From Flagellatimonas centrodinii (lineage in GTDB: Bacteria; Pseudomonadota; Gammaproteobacteria; Nevskiales; Nevskiaceae), in contig NZ_CP092104.1 in the NCBI RefSeq assembly GCF_016918765.2, positions 930,001 through 994,000 of the forward strand: a DNA stretch of 64,000 nt, in the 5' to 3' direction. Below the pieces are notes generated by a model, which searched no databases, was not told the origin of the DNA, and saw nothing but the letters and a program-made list of their open reading frames with translations. The position numbers and the translations under genes were made by a program. This document shows, in pieces, positions 1 through 8,747 of this stretch. Position 1 is the stretch's first letter, and every line of letters begins with the position of its first letter.

Positions 1-438
1 GTGCCGGCGCGGGTACCGCCGACGCTGGCCAGCCGGGCGGCGGAGTATCTGGGCCTGGCGATCATGACGCTGGTCACGCGCGCCTTCATGCACGGCGAAC
101 GGCCGCCCACCCTGGATGACCTGTCGCAAATGCTCGACGCCCAGCCGGAACACGTGCAGCGCATGGTGCGGGTGCTGCATCACCATCAGCTGCTGGCGTT
201 CACCGGTGATCGCGGCAACCAGCTGCTACCGGGGATCGACCCCGCCAGCCTGTCGCTGCCACGTCTGTGGCGGTTGATCCGCGCCGGCACCGAAACCCTC
301 AGCCACCGTCACGATCCGGTGTCGGACACGGTGCTGAAGCTGCTCGATGAAGTCGAAGCGCCGATGGAAAGCCGGCATGGCGGCATGACGCTGCGCGACT
401 TCGTGGCCGCGCACGACAGCCGGCCGCCCGCCGGTTGA
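1..438 (+). CDS. YihY/BrkB-type inner membrane protein, C-terminal part
   Basis: The reading frame is open at the window edge, so this is the 3' end of a longer gene and the GTG at position 1 is probably internal. The visible 145 residues have no membrane span and look like the cytoplasmic winged-helix tail that follows the six-helix membrane domain in many YihY/BrkB (UPF0761) proteins. Residues about 35-80 form the helix-turn-helix-like part (TLDDLSQMLDAQPEHVQRMV). The old name 'ribonuclease BN' for this family is not accepted and no enzymatic role is implied. It converges on the DUF4168 gene with a 6-bp gap. The assignment rests on tail similarity only. Confidence 0.55.
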   Translation: MPARVPPTLASRAAEYLGLAIMTLVTRAFMHGERPPTLDDLSQMLDAQPEHVQRMVRVLHHHQLLAFTGDRGNQLLPGIDPASLSLPRLWRLIRAGTETLSHRHDPVSDTVLKLLDEVEAPMESRHGGMTLRDFVAAHDSRPPAG

Positions 439-444
439 ACGCCG

Positions 445-852
445 CTACTCGGCTTCGCGGAAGTACTGCATGACCTCGCGCTGCAGCGCCGGGTCCTGGC
501 GGTAGGCGATCAGGATCTGCTGATAGCGCTGCACGGTCAGCCCGGTATCCTCGATGGCCCAGCGCATCTCGCGCTCGGCTTCTTCGTGGATCCGCTCGAC
601 CTCCGACGGGTCGTCGGCCGATTCGAGCTGCGCATCGGTGTCCGCCTGTCGATCCTTGAGCGCACTCACCGCCTGCGCGAACTGGCGGGCCTCATGGGTC
701 GAAACGCCCTGCTCGATCTTTTGCGGTTGCGGCGTGATCTCGCCGGGGCGAACGCCGCCATCGGCCTGCGCCGTGGCGCGGCCGGCGGCCACCGCTGCCA
801 ACAGTGCCAGCGCCAGCGGGGCCGCGTTCGAAATCCTGCGTTGATGTGACAT
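445..852 (-). CDS. Exported DUF4168-like protein
   Basis: A 135-residue protein. The start is set at 852 because AGGAGG lies 7 bp upstream and the protein then begins with a typical signal peptide (MSHQRR..., hydrophobic to about residue 28). The mature part is charged and helical. Residues about 50-130 match the DUF4168 pattern: FAQAVSAL, many Asp/Glu/Gln, then GLTVQRYQQI and DPALQ near the end. DUF4168 proteins are small envelope proteins of unknown function. It is the last gene of the leftward ABC/DUF3299 cluster, 78 bp after the lipoprotein gene, and may be co-transcribed. Confidence 0.7.
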   Translation of the reverse strand: MSHQRRISNAAPLALALLAAVAAGRATAQADGGVRPGEITPQPQKIEQGVSTHEARQFAQAVSALKDRQADTDAQLESADDPSEVERIHEEAEREMRWAIEDTGLTVQRYQQILIAYRQDPALQREVMQYFREAE

Positions 853-930
853 GCCCTGCCCTCCTGTTCCGGGGTTGCGAGGCATCTGCCTCCCTCTTCC
901 GAAAGCCGCAGGGGCGCGGAGTTCCCCGCG

Positions 931-1803
931 CTAGCGAGCGTCGCGCAGGCGGTAGAGGATGCCCTCGGCACTTTCCGACACCAGTTCCAGGCGCCCTTCC
1001 ACCACCAGCGGGTCGAAGCTGCCGGTGATGCCCTTGGCGGCAAACACCTCGATCACCGTCGACGGGCCGCCGGGCACATGAAAGAAGCAATTGGGCGGGC
1101 TGGCCGACAGCAGAAAGTGCGACTGTTGCGGCGTCGGGTCCAGCGGCAGCATGAACCCGGCGACGCGGATGGTGGTGCCGGCCAGCGACTGCACGCTGGC
1201 AGGGAAATCGGCCCGCAACACGCCATCGACCGGCGTCACCGTGGTCTCCATCAGGGTGCCCCAGCGGGTCAGGCCCTCGGCGGGCAGATCCTGCAGCCAC
1301 TGGTCGAAGTCATTGGGCAGGATGTTGAGCATGAAGCGGCTGCTGACCCCGGCGGCACTGACGGTGACCGCCTGCTGACCGGCCGTGCCCACCAGCACCT
1401 CGAATTCGGCATAGCCGTCGGCATCGGTCTGCGGTTGCCGCAGCAGCACCTGCGAACTGCCGTCGGTGGTGACGCTGACGGTCTTGTCGGCCAGCGGTTG
1501 TCCGGCTTCGGTTTCCAGCGCCAGGCCGAGGTAGACGCGGTCGCGCTCGTAGGCATCCACCATCAACACGCCATCGCGCATCTGGCCGCCTTCGCTGAGC
1601 ACCTCCAGCACCGGCAGCTGGCCGTCACGGGCGACCTGTGACACGACGTGATCGGCCGGCGGTACGGACGCCGACGGCGGAACGGTGGGCGCCGTGGCGC
1701 TGGCAGGCGATGGCGACGGTGGCGGCGAGGTGCGCTGGCAGGCCGACAACAGCAGACCGAGGCAACACAGCGGCAGACCGACGGAACGCAGGGGCATTGG
1801 CAT
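931..1803 (-). CDS. DUF3299 lipoprotein
   Basis: A 290-residue lipoprotein. The N-terminus is a lipoprotein signal with lipobox LLLSAC (Cys22), followed by a Pro/Ser-rich linker. Residues about 60-160 look like a bacterial Ig-like domain (YLGLALETEAGQPLADKTVSV...). Residues about 190-285 match DUF3299, with the signature FMLPLD near residue 219 and the single-Cys NCFFHVPGGPS segment. DUF3299 genes often sit beside a MacB-like ABC pair in zinc-responsive loci such as Vibrio zrgABCDE, and the same order is seen here. The likely role is as the periplasmic or outer-membrane partner of the transporter. A metal substrate is inference. Confidence 0.75.
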   Translation of the reverse strand: MPMPLRSVGLPLCCLGLLLSACQRTSPPPSPSPASATAPTVPPSASVPPADHVVSQVARDGQLPVLEVLSEGGQMRDGVLMVDAYERDRVYLGLALETEAGQPLADKTVSVTTDGSSQVLLRQPQTDADGYAEFEVLVGTAGQQAVTVSAAGVSSRFMLNILPNDFDQWLQDLPAEGLTRWGTLMETTVTPVDGVLRADFPASVQSLAGTTIRVAGFMLPLDPTPQQSHFLLSASPPNCFFHVPGGPSTVIEVFAAKGITGSFDPLVVEGRLELVSESAEGILYRLRDAR

Positions 1804-1837
1804 TCAGGGGACCTCAGAAAAGCGTTGCAGCGGCGCC

Positions 1838-3061
1838 CTAGGCTCGTGACAGGGTCGTGGCAACATCAACATGAAAGGCGCGCCAACCGGGCAGGACCAC
1901 CGCCAGGCTGGCGACGACCAGGGCCAGCAGTGGCACCAGCGCCTCCGCCGGCAACCACAGGCTGCCCTGCAACGGCTGGCCCGGCAAGGCGGCACCGATC
2001 ACGGCGGTGGCGGCATGGGCCAGCAGCGTGCCCAGCAGGGTGCCGGCCAGCGCCAGCACCGCGGCCTCCAGCCACAGCAGCCGCACCAGCCGCCAGCGGC
2101 TGGCGCCCAGCGCGCGCATGATCGCCAGGTCGTACTGGCGGGTTTCCAGTGCGCTGTTGAGCGCCACCAGCATCGCCAATGCCGCGAGGATCACCAGCGC
2201 CACTGCAAGCCCCTGCAGCGCCCGGATCGGCAGTTCGGCCAACACCCGTAGTCGCAGCAGCTCCTGTGCCGGCCGTGACGCCATCACCACACCTTCATCC
2301 GCAATCGCGCGCGGCAGCACCGCCGCTGCCAGTGGCGTGCGGAAGCGCAGCAGGGCGGCGGTGACCTCGGCATCGGCGGGATCATCGTGATCGGCGGCGT
2401 GGTCGTGGTCGTGCCCATCGTGATCGTCGTGATCGCCCTGGTGGGCATCGGCGCCATGCAGGGCCCAGACACTGTCGAGGCCGGTGAGGATCAGGCGATC
2501 AAGCACGGTGCCGGTCGGTGCCAACACGCCGACCACCCGGTAGGGCCGGTGATCGTGGGCCTCGCCGCCGTCGGCGAGACCATGTTGGCCGACCAGGCGA
2601 CGGTCCAGCGTCAGCCCGGCCGCCGCCACCTCGGCGCCGACGACCGCTTCCTGCGGATGCTGCCAGAGGCGGCCGGCGGCCACGGTGCCGCCGTGGAAGC
2701 CCAGATAGTCCGGGGTGGTGCCGATGATGCGAAAGCCGCCGACGCTGTCGCCCATCGCCAACGGCACCGCCTGCGCCACCATGGGGTGGGCGCCCCAGCG
2801 GTTGACCGCCGCCAGCGGAATGTTGCCGGTGGGGACGTCGAGCTGATAGACCGCCGACAACACCAGTTGCAGCGGTGAGCCGGGCGCGCCCAGCACCAGA
2901 TCGACCCCGGCCGCATCGCGTTCGGCGCGCGCCTGCAATTGGTGCGAGACCTGCAGCATCAGCACGATCAATCCGCTCGCCAGCGCCATCAGCAGCCCGT
3001 GCAGCACATGCGGCAACGGGCGATAGCGGATGGCGGCGAGAATCAAGCGGGCGTTGTTCAT
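1838..3061 (-). CDS. ABC transporter permease (MacB/FtsX type) with His-rich loop
   Basis: A 407-residue permease. It has an N-terminal membrane span (about residues 21-38), a large periplasmic domain, and three spans in the last 140 residues (around 280-305, 325-350 and 370-393), which is the FtsX/MacB layout. Residues 202-232 of the periplasmic domain carry eight histidines among Asp residues (for example HDDHDGHDHDH), a likely Zn/Ni/Cu-binding loop. The ATG overlaps the end of the ATPase gene by 4 bp (ATGA), showing translational coupling. With the DUF3299 lipoprotein it resembles zinc-responsive Zrg-type systems. Whether it moves metal or a lipid/peptide is unknown. Confidence 0.8.
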   Translation of the reverse strand: MNNARLILAAIRYRPLPHVLHGLLMALASGLIVLMLQVSHQLQARAERDAAGVDLVLGAPGSPLQLVLSAVYQLDVPTGNIPLAAVNRWGAHPMVAQAVPLAMGDSVGGFRIIGTTPDYLGFHGGTVAAGRLWQHPQEAVVGAEVAAAGLTLDRRLVGQHGLADGGEAHDHRPYRVVGVLAPTGTVLDRLILTGLDSVWALHGADAHQGDHDDHDGHDHDHAADHDDPADAEVTAALLRFRTPLAAAVLPRAIADEGVVMASRPAQELLRLRVLAELPIRALQGLAVALVILAALAMLVALNSALETRQYDLAIMRALGASRWRLVRLLWLEAAVLALAGTLLGTLLAHAATAVIGAALPGQPLQGSLWLPAEALVPLLALVVASLAVVLPGWRAFHVDVATTLSRA

Positions 3062-3708
3062 GCCGGCACCCGCCAGTGGGTCGCGATGCGCGCCTGCACG
3101 CGCTGATCGTGGGTGGCGATCAGCAGGCCGGCACCCTCGCCGGCAGCGGCCTCGCAGAGCAGATCCAGCATCTGCACCGTAGCGGCATCGTCGAGACTGG
3201 CGCTGGGTTCGTCGGCCAGCACCAGCGCCGGCCGGTTGACCAGCGCCCGGGCAATCGCCACCCGCTGCTGCTGGCCCTGCGACAGCGCCTGCGGCCGGTG
3301 TCGACCGTGCGCGGCGAGGCCGAGGGCGTCGAGCAGATGCGCGATATGGGCCTCATCGGCGGGCAGGCCGGCACACTGGCGCGCCAGCCGAAGGTTGTCG
3401 GCCACCGTCAGCGCCGGCAGCAGGTGCAGCCGCTGGAACACCAGGCCGACAAACCGACCTCGCAAGCGGTCGCGGTGTGCCTCGCTGGCGGCGCTGATGG
3501 CGTGTCCGGCGATGTGAACCTGCCCCGCGGTCGGCCGCCGCAAGCCGGCGATCAATTGCAGCAGCGTGCTCTTGCCACTGCCGGAAGGCCCGAGCAGCAG
3601 GGCCTGCGCCCCGGCGGCCAGCTGACGGTCGGCAAATGCCAGCGGCGGCCGACCGGGGTACTGCATGTGCAGGCCTTCGAGGGTCAGCAGGGCGGTCGAT
3701 GAAACCAT
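3058..3708 (-). CDS. ABC transporter ATP-binding protein (LolD/MacB type)
   Basis: A 216-residue ATPase with Walker A GPSGSGKST (40-48), Q-loop FQRLHLLPAL (91-100), signature LSQGQQQ (142-148), Walker B LVLADE (162-167) and H-loop ATHDQ. It is the first gene of the leftward operon and powers the His-rich permease next to it. A 13-bp inverted repeat sits 8 bp upstream of the start codon, where a repressor would block transcription. Short LolD-like ATPases of this kind energise mechanotransmission-type exporters rather than classic uptake systems. Confidence 0.85.
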   Translation of the reverse strand: MVSSTALLTLEGLHMQYPGRPPLAFADRQLAAGAQALLLGPSGSGKSTLLQLIAGLRRPTAGQVHIAGHAISAASEAHRDRLRGRFVGLVFQRLHLLPALTVADNLRLARQCAGLPADEAHIAHLLDALGLAAHGRHRPQALSQGQQQRVAIARALVNRPALVLADEPSASLDDAATVQMLDLLCEAAAGEGAGLLIATHDQRVQARIATHWRVPA

Positions 3709-3716
3709 GCCCGGAT

Positions 3717-3729
3717 GTTACAAGGTAAC
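3717..3729 (-). promoter_or_regulatory. Candidate Zur-type operator
   Basis: GTTACAAGGTAAC has perfect 5-bp arms around a 3-bp spacer. The gammaproteobacterial Zur core is GTTATANTATAAC, with the same 5-3-5 layout and 8 of the 10 arm bases identical. It lies between the divergent ABC operon and the beta-helix/cytochrome gene, close to the ABC start. Position, neighbours (DUF3299, His-rich loop) and shape agree, but the flanks do not extend the palindrome. Confidence 0.4.
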
Positions 3730-3838
3730 GATCACGGCCGGGGATTTGGCGCAGCCTTTGCGTACGGTCCACGAAATTACCATTGAAGGCCTAGCGTAAA
3801 TGGCCTCCAATACCGGTCATATTCTTGTCACGAGTCGA

Positions 3839-6781
3839 ATGATGTCTGTCCGCCAGCTACTGATTGCCAGCCTCAGCCTGTTTCTCGTCGCCTGCGGCAA
3901 CAACAACGCCGTGTCGGGTCCGGGCGCCCCGGGCCCCGACCCCAAGCCGGAAACCGAAGGCCGCCTGTTCCTGATCGAACCCGGCCCAGATGCCACCACC
4001 GAGCTGGTGCTGGCGATGATCGACGCCAAGCCGCGGGATGTCATCGAGTTCACCGAAGGCTACTTCGAGCTGACCTCGGGCATCCAGTTGTCCAGCACCG
4101 AGAATGTCACGGTGCGCGGCGCCGGCATCGACAAGACGGTGCTGTCGTTCAAGAACAGCGGCTCGCAGGAAGGCCTGCTGGCCACCAACGTGCGCGGCCT
4201 GTTCGTCAAGGACCTGACCGTGCTCGACCCGCCGGGCGACGCCTTCAAGCTGCAGGGCGTTAATTTCGGCACCCTCAGCCGGGTGCGTGCGATGTGGTCG
4301 AGCGGCCGCCTCACCGCCAATGAAGACACCATCGACGCCAGCAACTATCAGCAGAAGCTGCAGGTCAGCTGCAGCGCCGGGCTCGACGACTACGAAACCA
4401 GCGCCGCCTCCGGCCGCTACGGCATCTACCCGGTGAACTCGCAGAACATCCTGGTGGAAAACACCGAGTCGATCGGTGCCTCCGACGCCGGCATCTATGT
4501 CGGCCAGACCGACAACGCCATCATTCGCGACAGCCGCGCGGCCTACAACGTGTTCGGCTTCGAGATCGAAAACGTGCGTCGCGGCGAGTACTCCGACAAC
4601 CTCGCCGAGTGCAACACCGGCGGCTTCCTCATCTACGACCTCGACGGCCTCACCCGCTACGGCAGCGAGACGCGGATGTTCCGCAACGTGTCACGCAACA
4701 ACAACGTGCCCAACTTCGCCGAGCCCGGCAGCATCGTCAGCAACGTGCCGGCCGGCTCGGGGATGATCACCCTGGCCTACGACAAGATCGACATCTTCGA
4801 CAACACCTTCGAGGACAACGGCACCGCCGGCATCATCCACACCAGCTACGAGCTGTTCGGTGACCCCGGCGACCGCCGCCTCGACATGTACACCGAAGGC
4901 ATGCATATCTGGAACAACACCTTCCGCAACAACGGCAACAAGCTGCCGCCCCCGGATATCGCCACCATCCTGGCGACCGGCGGCGAGCAGATCACCTCGG
5001 TGTTTCCGGTGCTGGTGGGGCTGAAGAACCTGCTCGGCGGTGGCGGCTACAACGGCGGCCACATCATCTGGGACGGCTACGCCGACGAGCTCGACAGCGA
5101 CTGCCCCTACCCCACCGATGCCAATGGCCAGCCGATCCCCCAGGATGCCGACGGCAAGCCGATCCAGGGCAACCAGTACCCCAATCCCAGCTGCCGCTAC
5201 AACGCCTACAAGTTTGACGACAACGGCGAGCGCATCAAGCCGAAATGGTGGTTCTCGTGCATCGATGCCGACAACCAGTTCTCGGATGACAGCCTCAAGT
5301 TCTCCAACTTCCACGGCCTCGACGGCCTGGAGCTGGTGCTGGCGATTCCCAACCTCAGCCTGGAAGTGCTGCAGAACCAGATCACCGGGCTGGGCAACTT
5401 CCCGTCCGATCTGGACATGAGCCCGCACCAGTGTGTGGACGCCTACGGCAGCAACATGGCGCCGCTGGCGCCGGTGGTGATCCCCGAGTACACGCCGTCC
5501 GGCAACATCGACCCGGCGCCGACCGACGCACGCATCGCCGAACTGTGCAATGCCTCCACGCCGGTGGGCCAGGTGAACGCCGCCGCCTTCGAGGTGAACT
5601 GCCCGACGCTCGACCAGTACCACCTGTTCGCCGACCCCGAAGACCCCACCAGCACCCCCAACGGTCGCGGCGTGCCCTACGTGCTGAACAGCAAGCTGTT
5701 CTCCGACTATTCGGTGAAGTACCGCGTCGCCTTCATCCCCGACGGCGAGCAGGCCATCTACAAGGACGGCAGTGATGGCGAGAACGCCGTCATCCTGTTC
5801 CCGGTGGGCACCATCATCGCCAAGACCTTCTCGTTCCCGGACGAAACGGCGGATGTCGAAGTCCCCGCCGAAACCCGCCTGTTGATCAAGCGCAAGCGCC
5901 GTGATGGCACCGTGTACTGGGATGGCCTGGAATACATCTGGAGCGTCGAGAACGGCCGCAAGGTCGCCAAGCTCACCCAGCAGGGCGGGCTTGCCAGCAT
6001 GCACTGGGACTACCACGACGCCGACAGCGGCGACCGCTACACCGGTAGCACCGACGCCTACCTGATGCCCAATGCCAACCAGTGCCTGAGCTGCCACGCC
6101 AACGACGATGCCGAGATCGGCACCGCGCCGATCGGGCCGAAGCCGCGCAACATGAACCGCGCCTACGCCACCGAATCGCCGTTCGAATCGGGCCAGGCCA
6201 ACCACCCGGTGGCCGGCGCCAACCAGATCCTCTGGTGGTGCCAGAACGGCCTGCTGTCACAGTGCCCCGAGGGCATGGTGGAAGACCCGATCAGCCATGT
6301 CGTGACCACGGTGGAGCACAACGCCATCTTCAACGTGCCGGGCAGCGGTGGCGATGTCGCCAACTCCGACGCCGACATCGAGGCCCGCGTGCGGTCGTAC
6401 CTGGAAGTGAACTGCGCCCATTGCCACAACCCGCGCGGGCTGGCACAGAACACCGGCTACTACCTCGACGTGTTCCGTGACGTCAACGCCACCTACGGCA
6501 TCTGCAAGGGGCCGACCGCCAGCGGCACCGAAGGCCGCGGCGGCCGCGAACACGACATCGTGCCCGGCAGCGCCGAGGACAGCATCCTGCCCTACCGCCT
6601 GGGGCCCGAGGCCACCACCATTGCCGCCCGCATGCCGCCGCTGGCGCGCAGCACGGTGCATGCCGAGGCCTTCACCCTGATCACCCAGTGGATCAACGAG
6701 GTGGTGGATGAAACCTACGAAGACGCCGAAAACTGCGTCGGCGGCGGTGGCTTCCTCGGCGGGTTGCTCGGCGGCGGTTGA
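3839..6781 (+). CDS. Beta-helix / diheme cytochrome c fusion lipoprotein
   Basis: A 980-residue lipoprotein. The start is set at 3839 (MMSVRQLL...) because it gives a compact lipoprotein signal with LFLVAC (Cys19); an in-frame ATG at 3800 would put a polar extension in front. Residues about 60-400 are a right-handed parallel beta-helix with repeated G-I-x-V and N-T-F-x-N-N rungs. Residues about 570-970 contain two c-type heme motifs, CLSCH (749-753) and CAHCH (859-863). These halves resemble two neighbouring families found as separate genes in Shewanella-like bacteria (beta-helix TIGR03805 and SO2930-type cytochrome TIGR03806). The tail is Gly-rich (GGGGFLGGLLGGG). The substrate is unknown; an outer-surface polysaccharide- or steroid-related redox role is only a guess. 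Confidence 0.8.
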   Translation: MMSVRQLLIASLSLFLVACGNNNAVSGPGAPGPDPKPETEGRLFLIEPGPDATTELVLAMIDAKPRDVIEFTEGYFELTSGIQLSSTENVTVRGAGIDKTVLSFKNSGSQEGLLATNVRGLFVKDLTVLDPPGDAFKLQGVNFGTLSRVRAMWSSGRLTANEDTIDASNYQQKLQVSCSAGLDDYETSAASGRYGIYPVNSQNILVENTESIGASDAGIYVGQTDNAIIRDSRAAYNVFGFEIENVRRGEYSDNLAECNTGGFLIYDLDGLTRYGSETRMFRNVSRNNNVPNFAEPGSIVSNVPAGSGMITLAYDKIDIFDNTFEDNGTAGIIHTSYELFGDPGDRRLDMYTEGMHIWNNTFRNNGNKLPPPDIATILATGGEQITSVFPVLVGLKNLLGGGGYNGGHIIWDGYADELDSDCPYPTDANGQPIPQDADGKPIQGNQYPNPSCRYNAYKFDDNGERIKPKWWFSCIDADNQFSDDSLKFSNFHGLDGLELVLAIPNLSLEVLQNQITGLGNFPSDLDMSPHQCVDAYGSNMAPLAPVVIPEYTPSGNIDPAPTDARIAELCNASTPVGQVNAAAFEVNCPTLDQYHLFADPEDPTSTPNGRGVPYVLNSKLFSDYSVKYRVAFIPDGEQAIYKDGSDGENAVILFPVGTIIAKTFSFPDETADVEVPAETRLLIKRKRRDGTVYWDGLEYIWSVENGRKVAKLTQQGGLASMHWDYHDADSGDRYTGSTDAYLMPNANQCLSCHANDDAEIGTAPIGPKPRNMNRAYATESPFESGQANHPVAGANQILWWCQNGLLSQCPEGMVEDPISHVVTTVEHNAIFNVPGSGGDVANSDADIEARVRSYLEVNCAHCHNPRGLAQNTGYYLDVFRDVNATYGICKGPTASGTEGRGGREHDIVPGSAEDSILPYRLGPEATTIAARMPPLARSTVHAEAFTLITQWINEVVDETYEDAENCVGGGGFLGGLLGGG

Positions 6782-6796
6782 GCCGCTGAGGTCACG

Positions 6797-6826
6797 AAAA
6801 AGCCCCGCGCTCAGCGGGGCTTTTTT
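6797..6826 (+). terminator. Intrinsic terminator
   Basis: A 12-bp perfect stem (AAAAAGCCCCGC with GCGGGGCTTTTT) and loop GCTCA, ending in T6. It lies 15 bp after the cytochrome fusion gene. The A-run on the 5' side makes it usable from both strands, so it may also stop leftward transcription coming through the ParA-like gene. Confidence 0.9.
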
Positions 6827-6851
6827 GTGGGAGCGTGGCTACCGTCGGGCG

Positions 6852-7544
6852 CTACAGCCCGACCCGCGCCAGTTCGCCGTAGACCTTGGCCAGCCACACC
6901 TTCACCCGCTGCTTCTCCAGCAGGCCGAGACCGCTGATCTCGCGTTCGCCATAGGCGGCGGCCCAGAAGCTGGTGCTGCGCGCATCGATGCGGGTCATCG
7001 CCGCCTCGTGCAACCGCGGCAGGGTCATCAGTTGCGCCCCCGCCGCCAGTGCCCGCGCCTGCTCACCGGAGCGTTCCAGCAGGTCGAAGTCCTCACCGCG
7101 CAACTGGTTGCGCACCAGCACCAATGGCCAGGTGCCGGCAAAGCGGTCGAGCCAGCGGGCCAGCAGATCGACGGCGTCGCGGCCGTTGTCCATCACGTGC
7201 CAGTAGCGCAGGCTGATCTCGGCTTCTTCCGCCAGTGCCAGCAGCCCCGAGTCTTCCATCCACTTCACCAGCGGGGCGTGGGTCTGCGCGGCAAGGTCCA
7301 CCAGGATGCGTCGGCCCGGCACCTCCAGCGCCGCTTCCACCAGACGGTCGAGGCTCTCGTAGCGGTCGATGACCACCGGCGAGGCGTAGTCAGCGTAGAA
7401 GCGCAGCAGCGCGCCATGCGAGCGATCGGAGTCGAAGCCGAGAAACGGCTGCCCGTGATCGATGAGGTACTGGGCGATAACGCGCGACAGCAGCGACTTG
7501 CCGACGCCGCCCTTCTCGCCACCGATGAACTGAATACTGGCCAT
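6852..7544 (-). CDS. ParA/MinD-like P-loop ATPase, orphan
   Basis: A 230-residue ATPase. The deviant Walker A GGEKGGVGKS (8-17) has the two lysines typical of ParA/MinD/Soj dimeric ATPases. A switch region follows (LGFDSD, around 36-41; ILVDLAAQTH, around 80-89). There is no adjacent ParB or other partner and no DNA-binding N-terminus. The sequence is close to the short chromosomal proteins often labelled 'mobilization protein', which are unrelated to conjugation as far as the neighbourhood shows. truD lies upstream on the same strand with a 75-bp gap. Its cargo is unknown. Confidence 0.7.
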   Translation of the reverse strand: MASIQFIGGEKGGVGKSLLSRVIAQYLIDHGQPFLGFDSDRSHGALLRFYADYASPVVIDRYESLDRLVEAALEVPGRRILVDLAAQTHAPLVKWMEDSGLLALAEEAEISLRYWHVMDNGRDAVDLLARWLDRFAGTWPLVLVRNQLRGEDFDLLERSGEQARALAAGAQLMTLPRLHEAAMTRIDARSTSFWAAAYGEREISGLGLLEKQRVKVWLAKVYGELARVGL

Positions 7545-7619
7545 GGGGCTCCCGCTCCGAGGGCATCACGCCGAAAGTGGCGTCTGGTCGACACGCACGG
7601 AGTATGCCGCCGCCGTGTG

Positions 7620-8654
7620 TCAGTCGCTGGCCGCGGTGGTCCAGTCCGCCAATTCCCGCAGCACCACGGTGGCATAGGCCCCGGGCGGCAGTGTGAAGGT
7701 GACCTCCAGCGCCGGCGTACCCAGCCACTGCCAGGCCAGGTCCTGCGGCAGCAGCCGCAGGGCGCGCCGGTCCTGTTCGAGCCCGGCGCGCTCCAGCCCG
7801 TCGCGCAAACTGGCGTAGGGTTCGACGGCCGCCTGCTCCAACGCCAGCGCGGCATCGGTGGTGGGCAAGGCACCGCGCCCCCACAAGGGACCACTGGGAT
7901 GAATGTCGCCGCTGGCACAGCGGGCGGCCAAGGCATCGGCGTCGTCGGCTTCAGGCCCGAACCACGAGCGCGAGCCGGCCAGCGACCACACCTCGCCCGG
8001 CAGGCCCTGGTCCCAGGTCGCCTGTTGCACCCGGTCCGCCAGCACCGCGTTGAACAGCTGCGAACGCGCTGCCGACAGCAGCATCGACCGGGTCTGGCGG
8101 TCGAAACGGCGGCCGGCGAACAGCTGCTCGGCGCGCTCGACATTGGCGCCACCCAGGCCGAAGCGCTGCTCGCCGAAGTAGTTGGGCACACCCCGCGCGG
8201 CGATCGCCTGCAGCCGGGCCTCGGCGGCAGCGTGATCGCCGACGACATCGCGCAGCACGATGCGAAAGCGGTTGCCCTGCAACGCGCCGCGCTTGAGCTT
8301 GCGTCGGTGGCGGCTGTGCGACAACACCTCCACGTTGTCGTGCGGGAACGCCGCCCAGTCCGGGTCGGCCCGGCCGGGCAGGTGCACGGTGAACACCTGG
8401 GTGGTGACGGCGTGACGGTCTTTCAGCCCGGCATAGCCGACATCCACCGGCGCCACCCCGGCATAGCGCGCCAGTTCGCGTGCCAGCCAGTCGGTGTTGG
8501 CGCCGCGTTTGCGCACCAGCAGCCAGGCATGATCACCCTCACCATCGGCGTCGATGGCCTGCAGTTCATCCACCGCAAAGTCGTCAGCAGACTGCCGCAG
8601 GGCGGCCTGCAGCGGGGGGCCCTGATGGGCAAACGGCAAGGTTGGGGTCGACAT
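7620..8654 (-). CDS. truD: tRNA pseudouridine(13) synthase TruD
   Basis: A 344-residue enzyme that converts U13 of tRNA-Glu to pseudouridine. The catalytic motif GLKDRHA places the active-site Asp at residue 79, matching Asp80 of E. coli TruD. The family motif NYFGEQRFG is present near residue 180, followed by the TRUD insert domain. Length is normal. In many Gammaproteobacteria truD sits in the ispF-truD-surE-pcm block; here it is separated from that context. Start ATG gives MSTPTLPFAHQG. Confidence 0.93.
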   Translation of the reverse strand: MSTPTLPFAHQGPPLQAALRQSADDFAVDELQAIDADGEGDHAWLLVRKRGANTDWLARELARYAGVAPVDVGYAGLKDRHAVTTQVFTVHLPGRADPDWAAFPHDNVEVLSHSRHRRKLKRGALQGNRFRIVLRDVVGDHAAAEARLQAIAARGVPNYFGEQRFGLGGANVERAEQLFAGRRFDRQTRSMLLSAARSQLFNAVLADRVQQATWDQGLPGEVWSLAGSRSWFGPEADDADALAARCASGDIHPSGPLWGRGALPTTDAALALEQAAVEPYASLRDGLERAGLEQDRRALRLLPQDLAWQWLGTPALEVTFTLPPGAYATVVLRELADWTTAASD

Positions 8655-8704
8655 GCGGCGTCACTCTACGGGCCGCCATGCCCAGCGTCGAGACACCCGC
8701 CCAT

Positions 8705-8738
8705 CACCTGACCTTCGCTGGACGGCGAAGGTCAGGTG
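8705..8738. other. 14-bp perfect stem-loop between truD and the DUF2383 gene
   Basis: CACCTGACCTTCGC pairs perfectly with GCGAAGGTCAGGTG around a 6-bp loop. It lies just downstream of the leftward DUF2383 gene and upstream of truD. There is no T-run on either side, so it is either a terminator of the non-U type, an mRNA-stabilising structure, or a protein-binding palindrome. Confidence 0.6.
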
Positions 8739-8747
8739 CCGGCCGAC

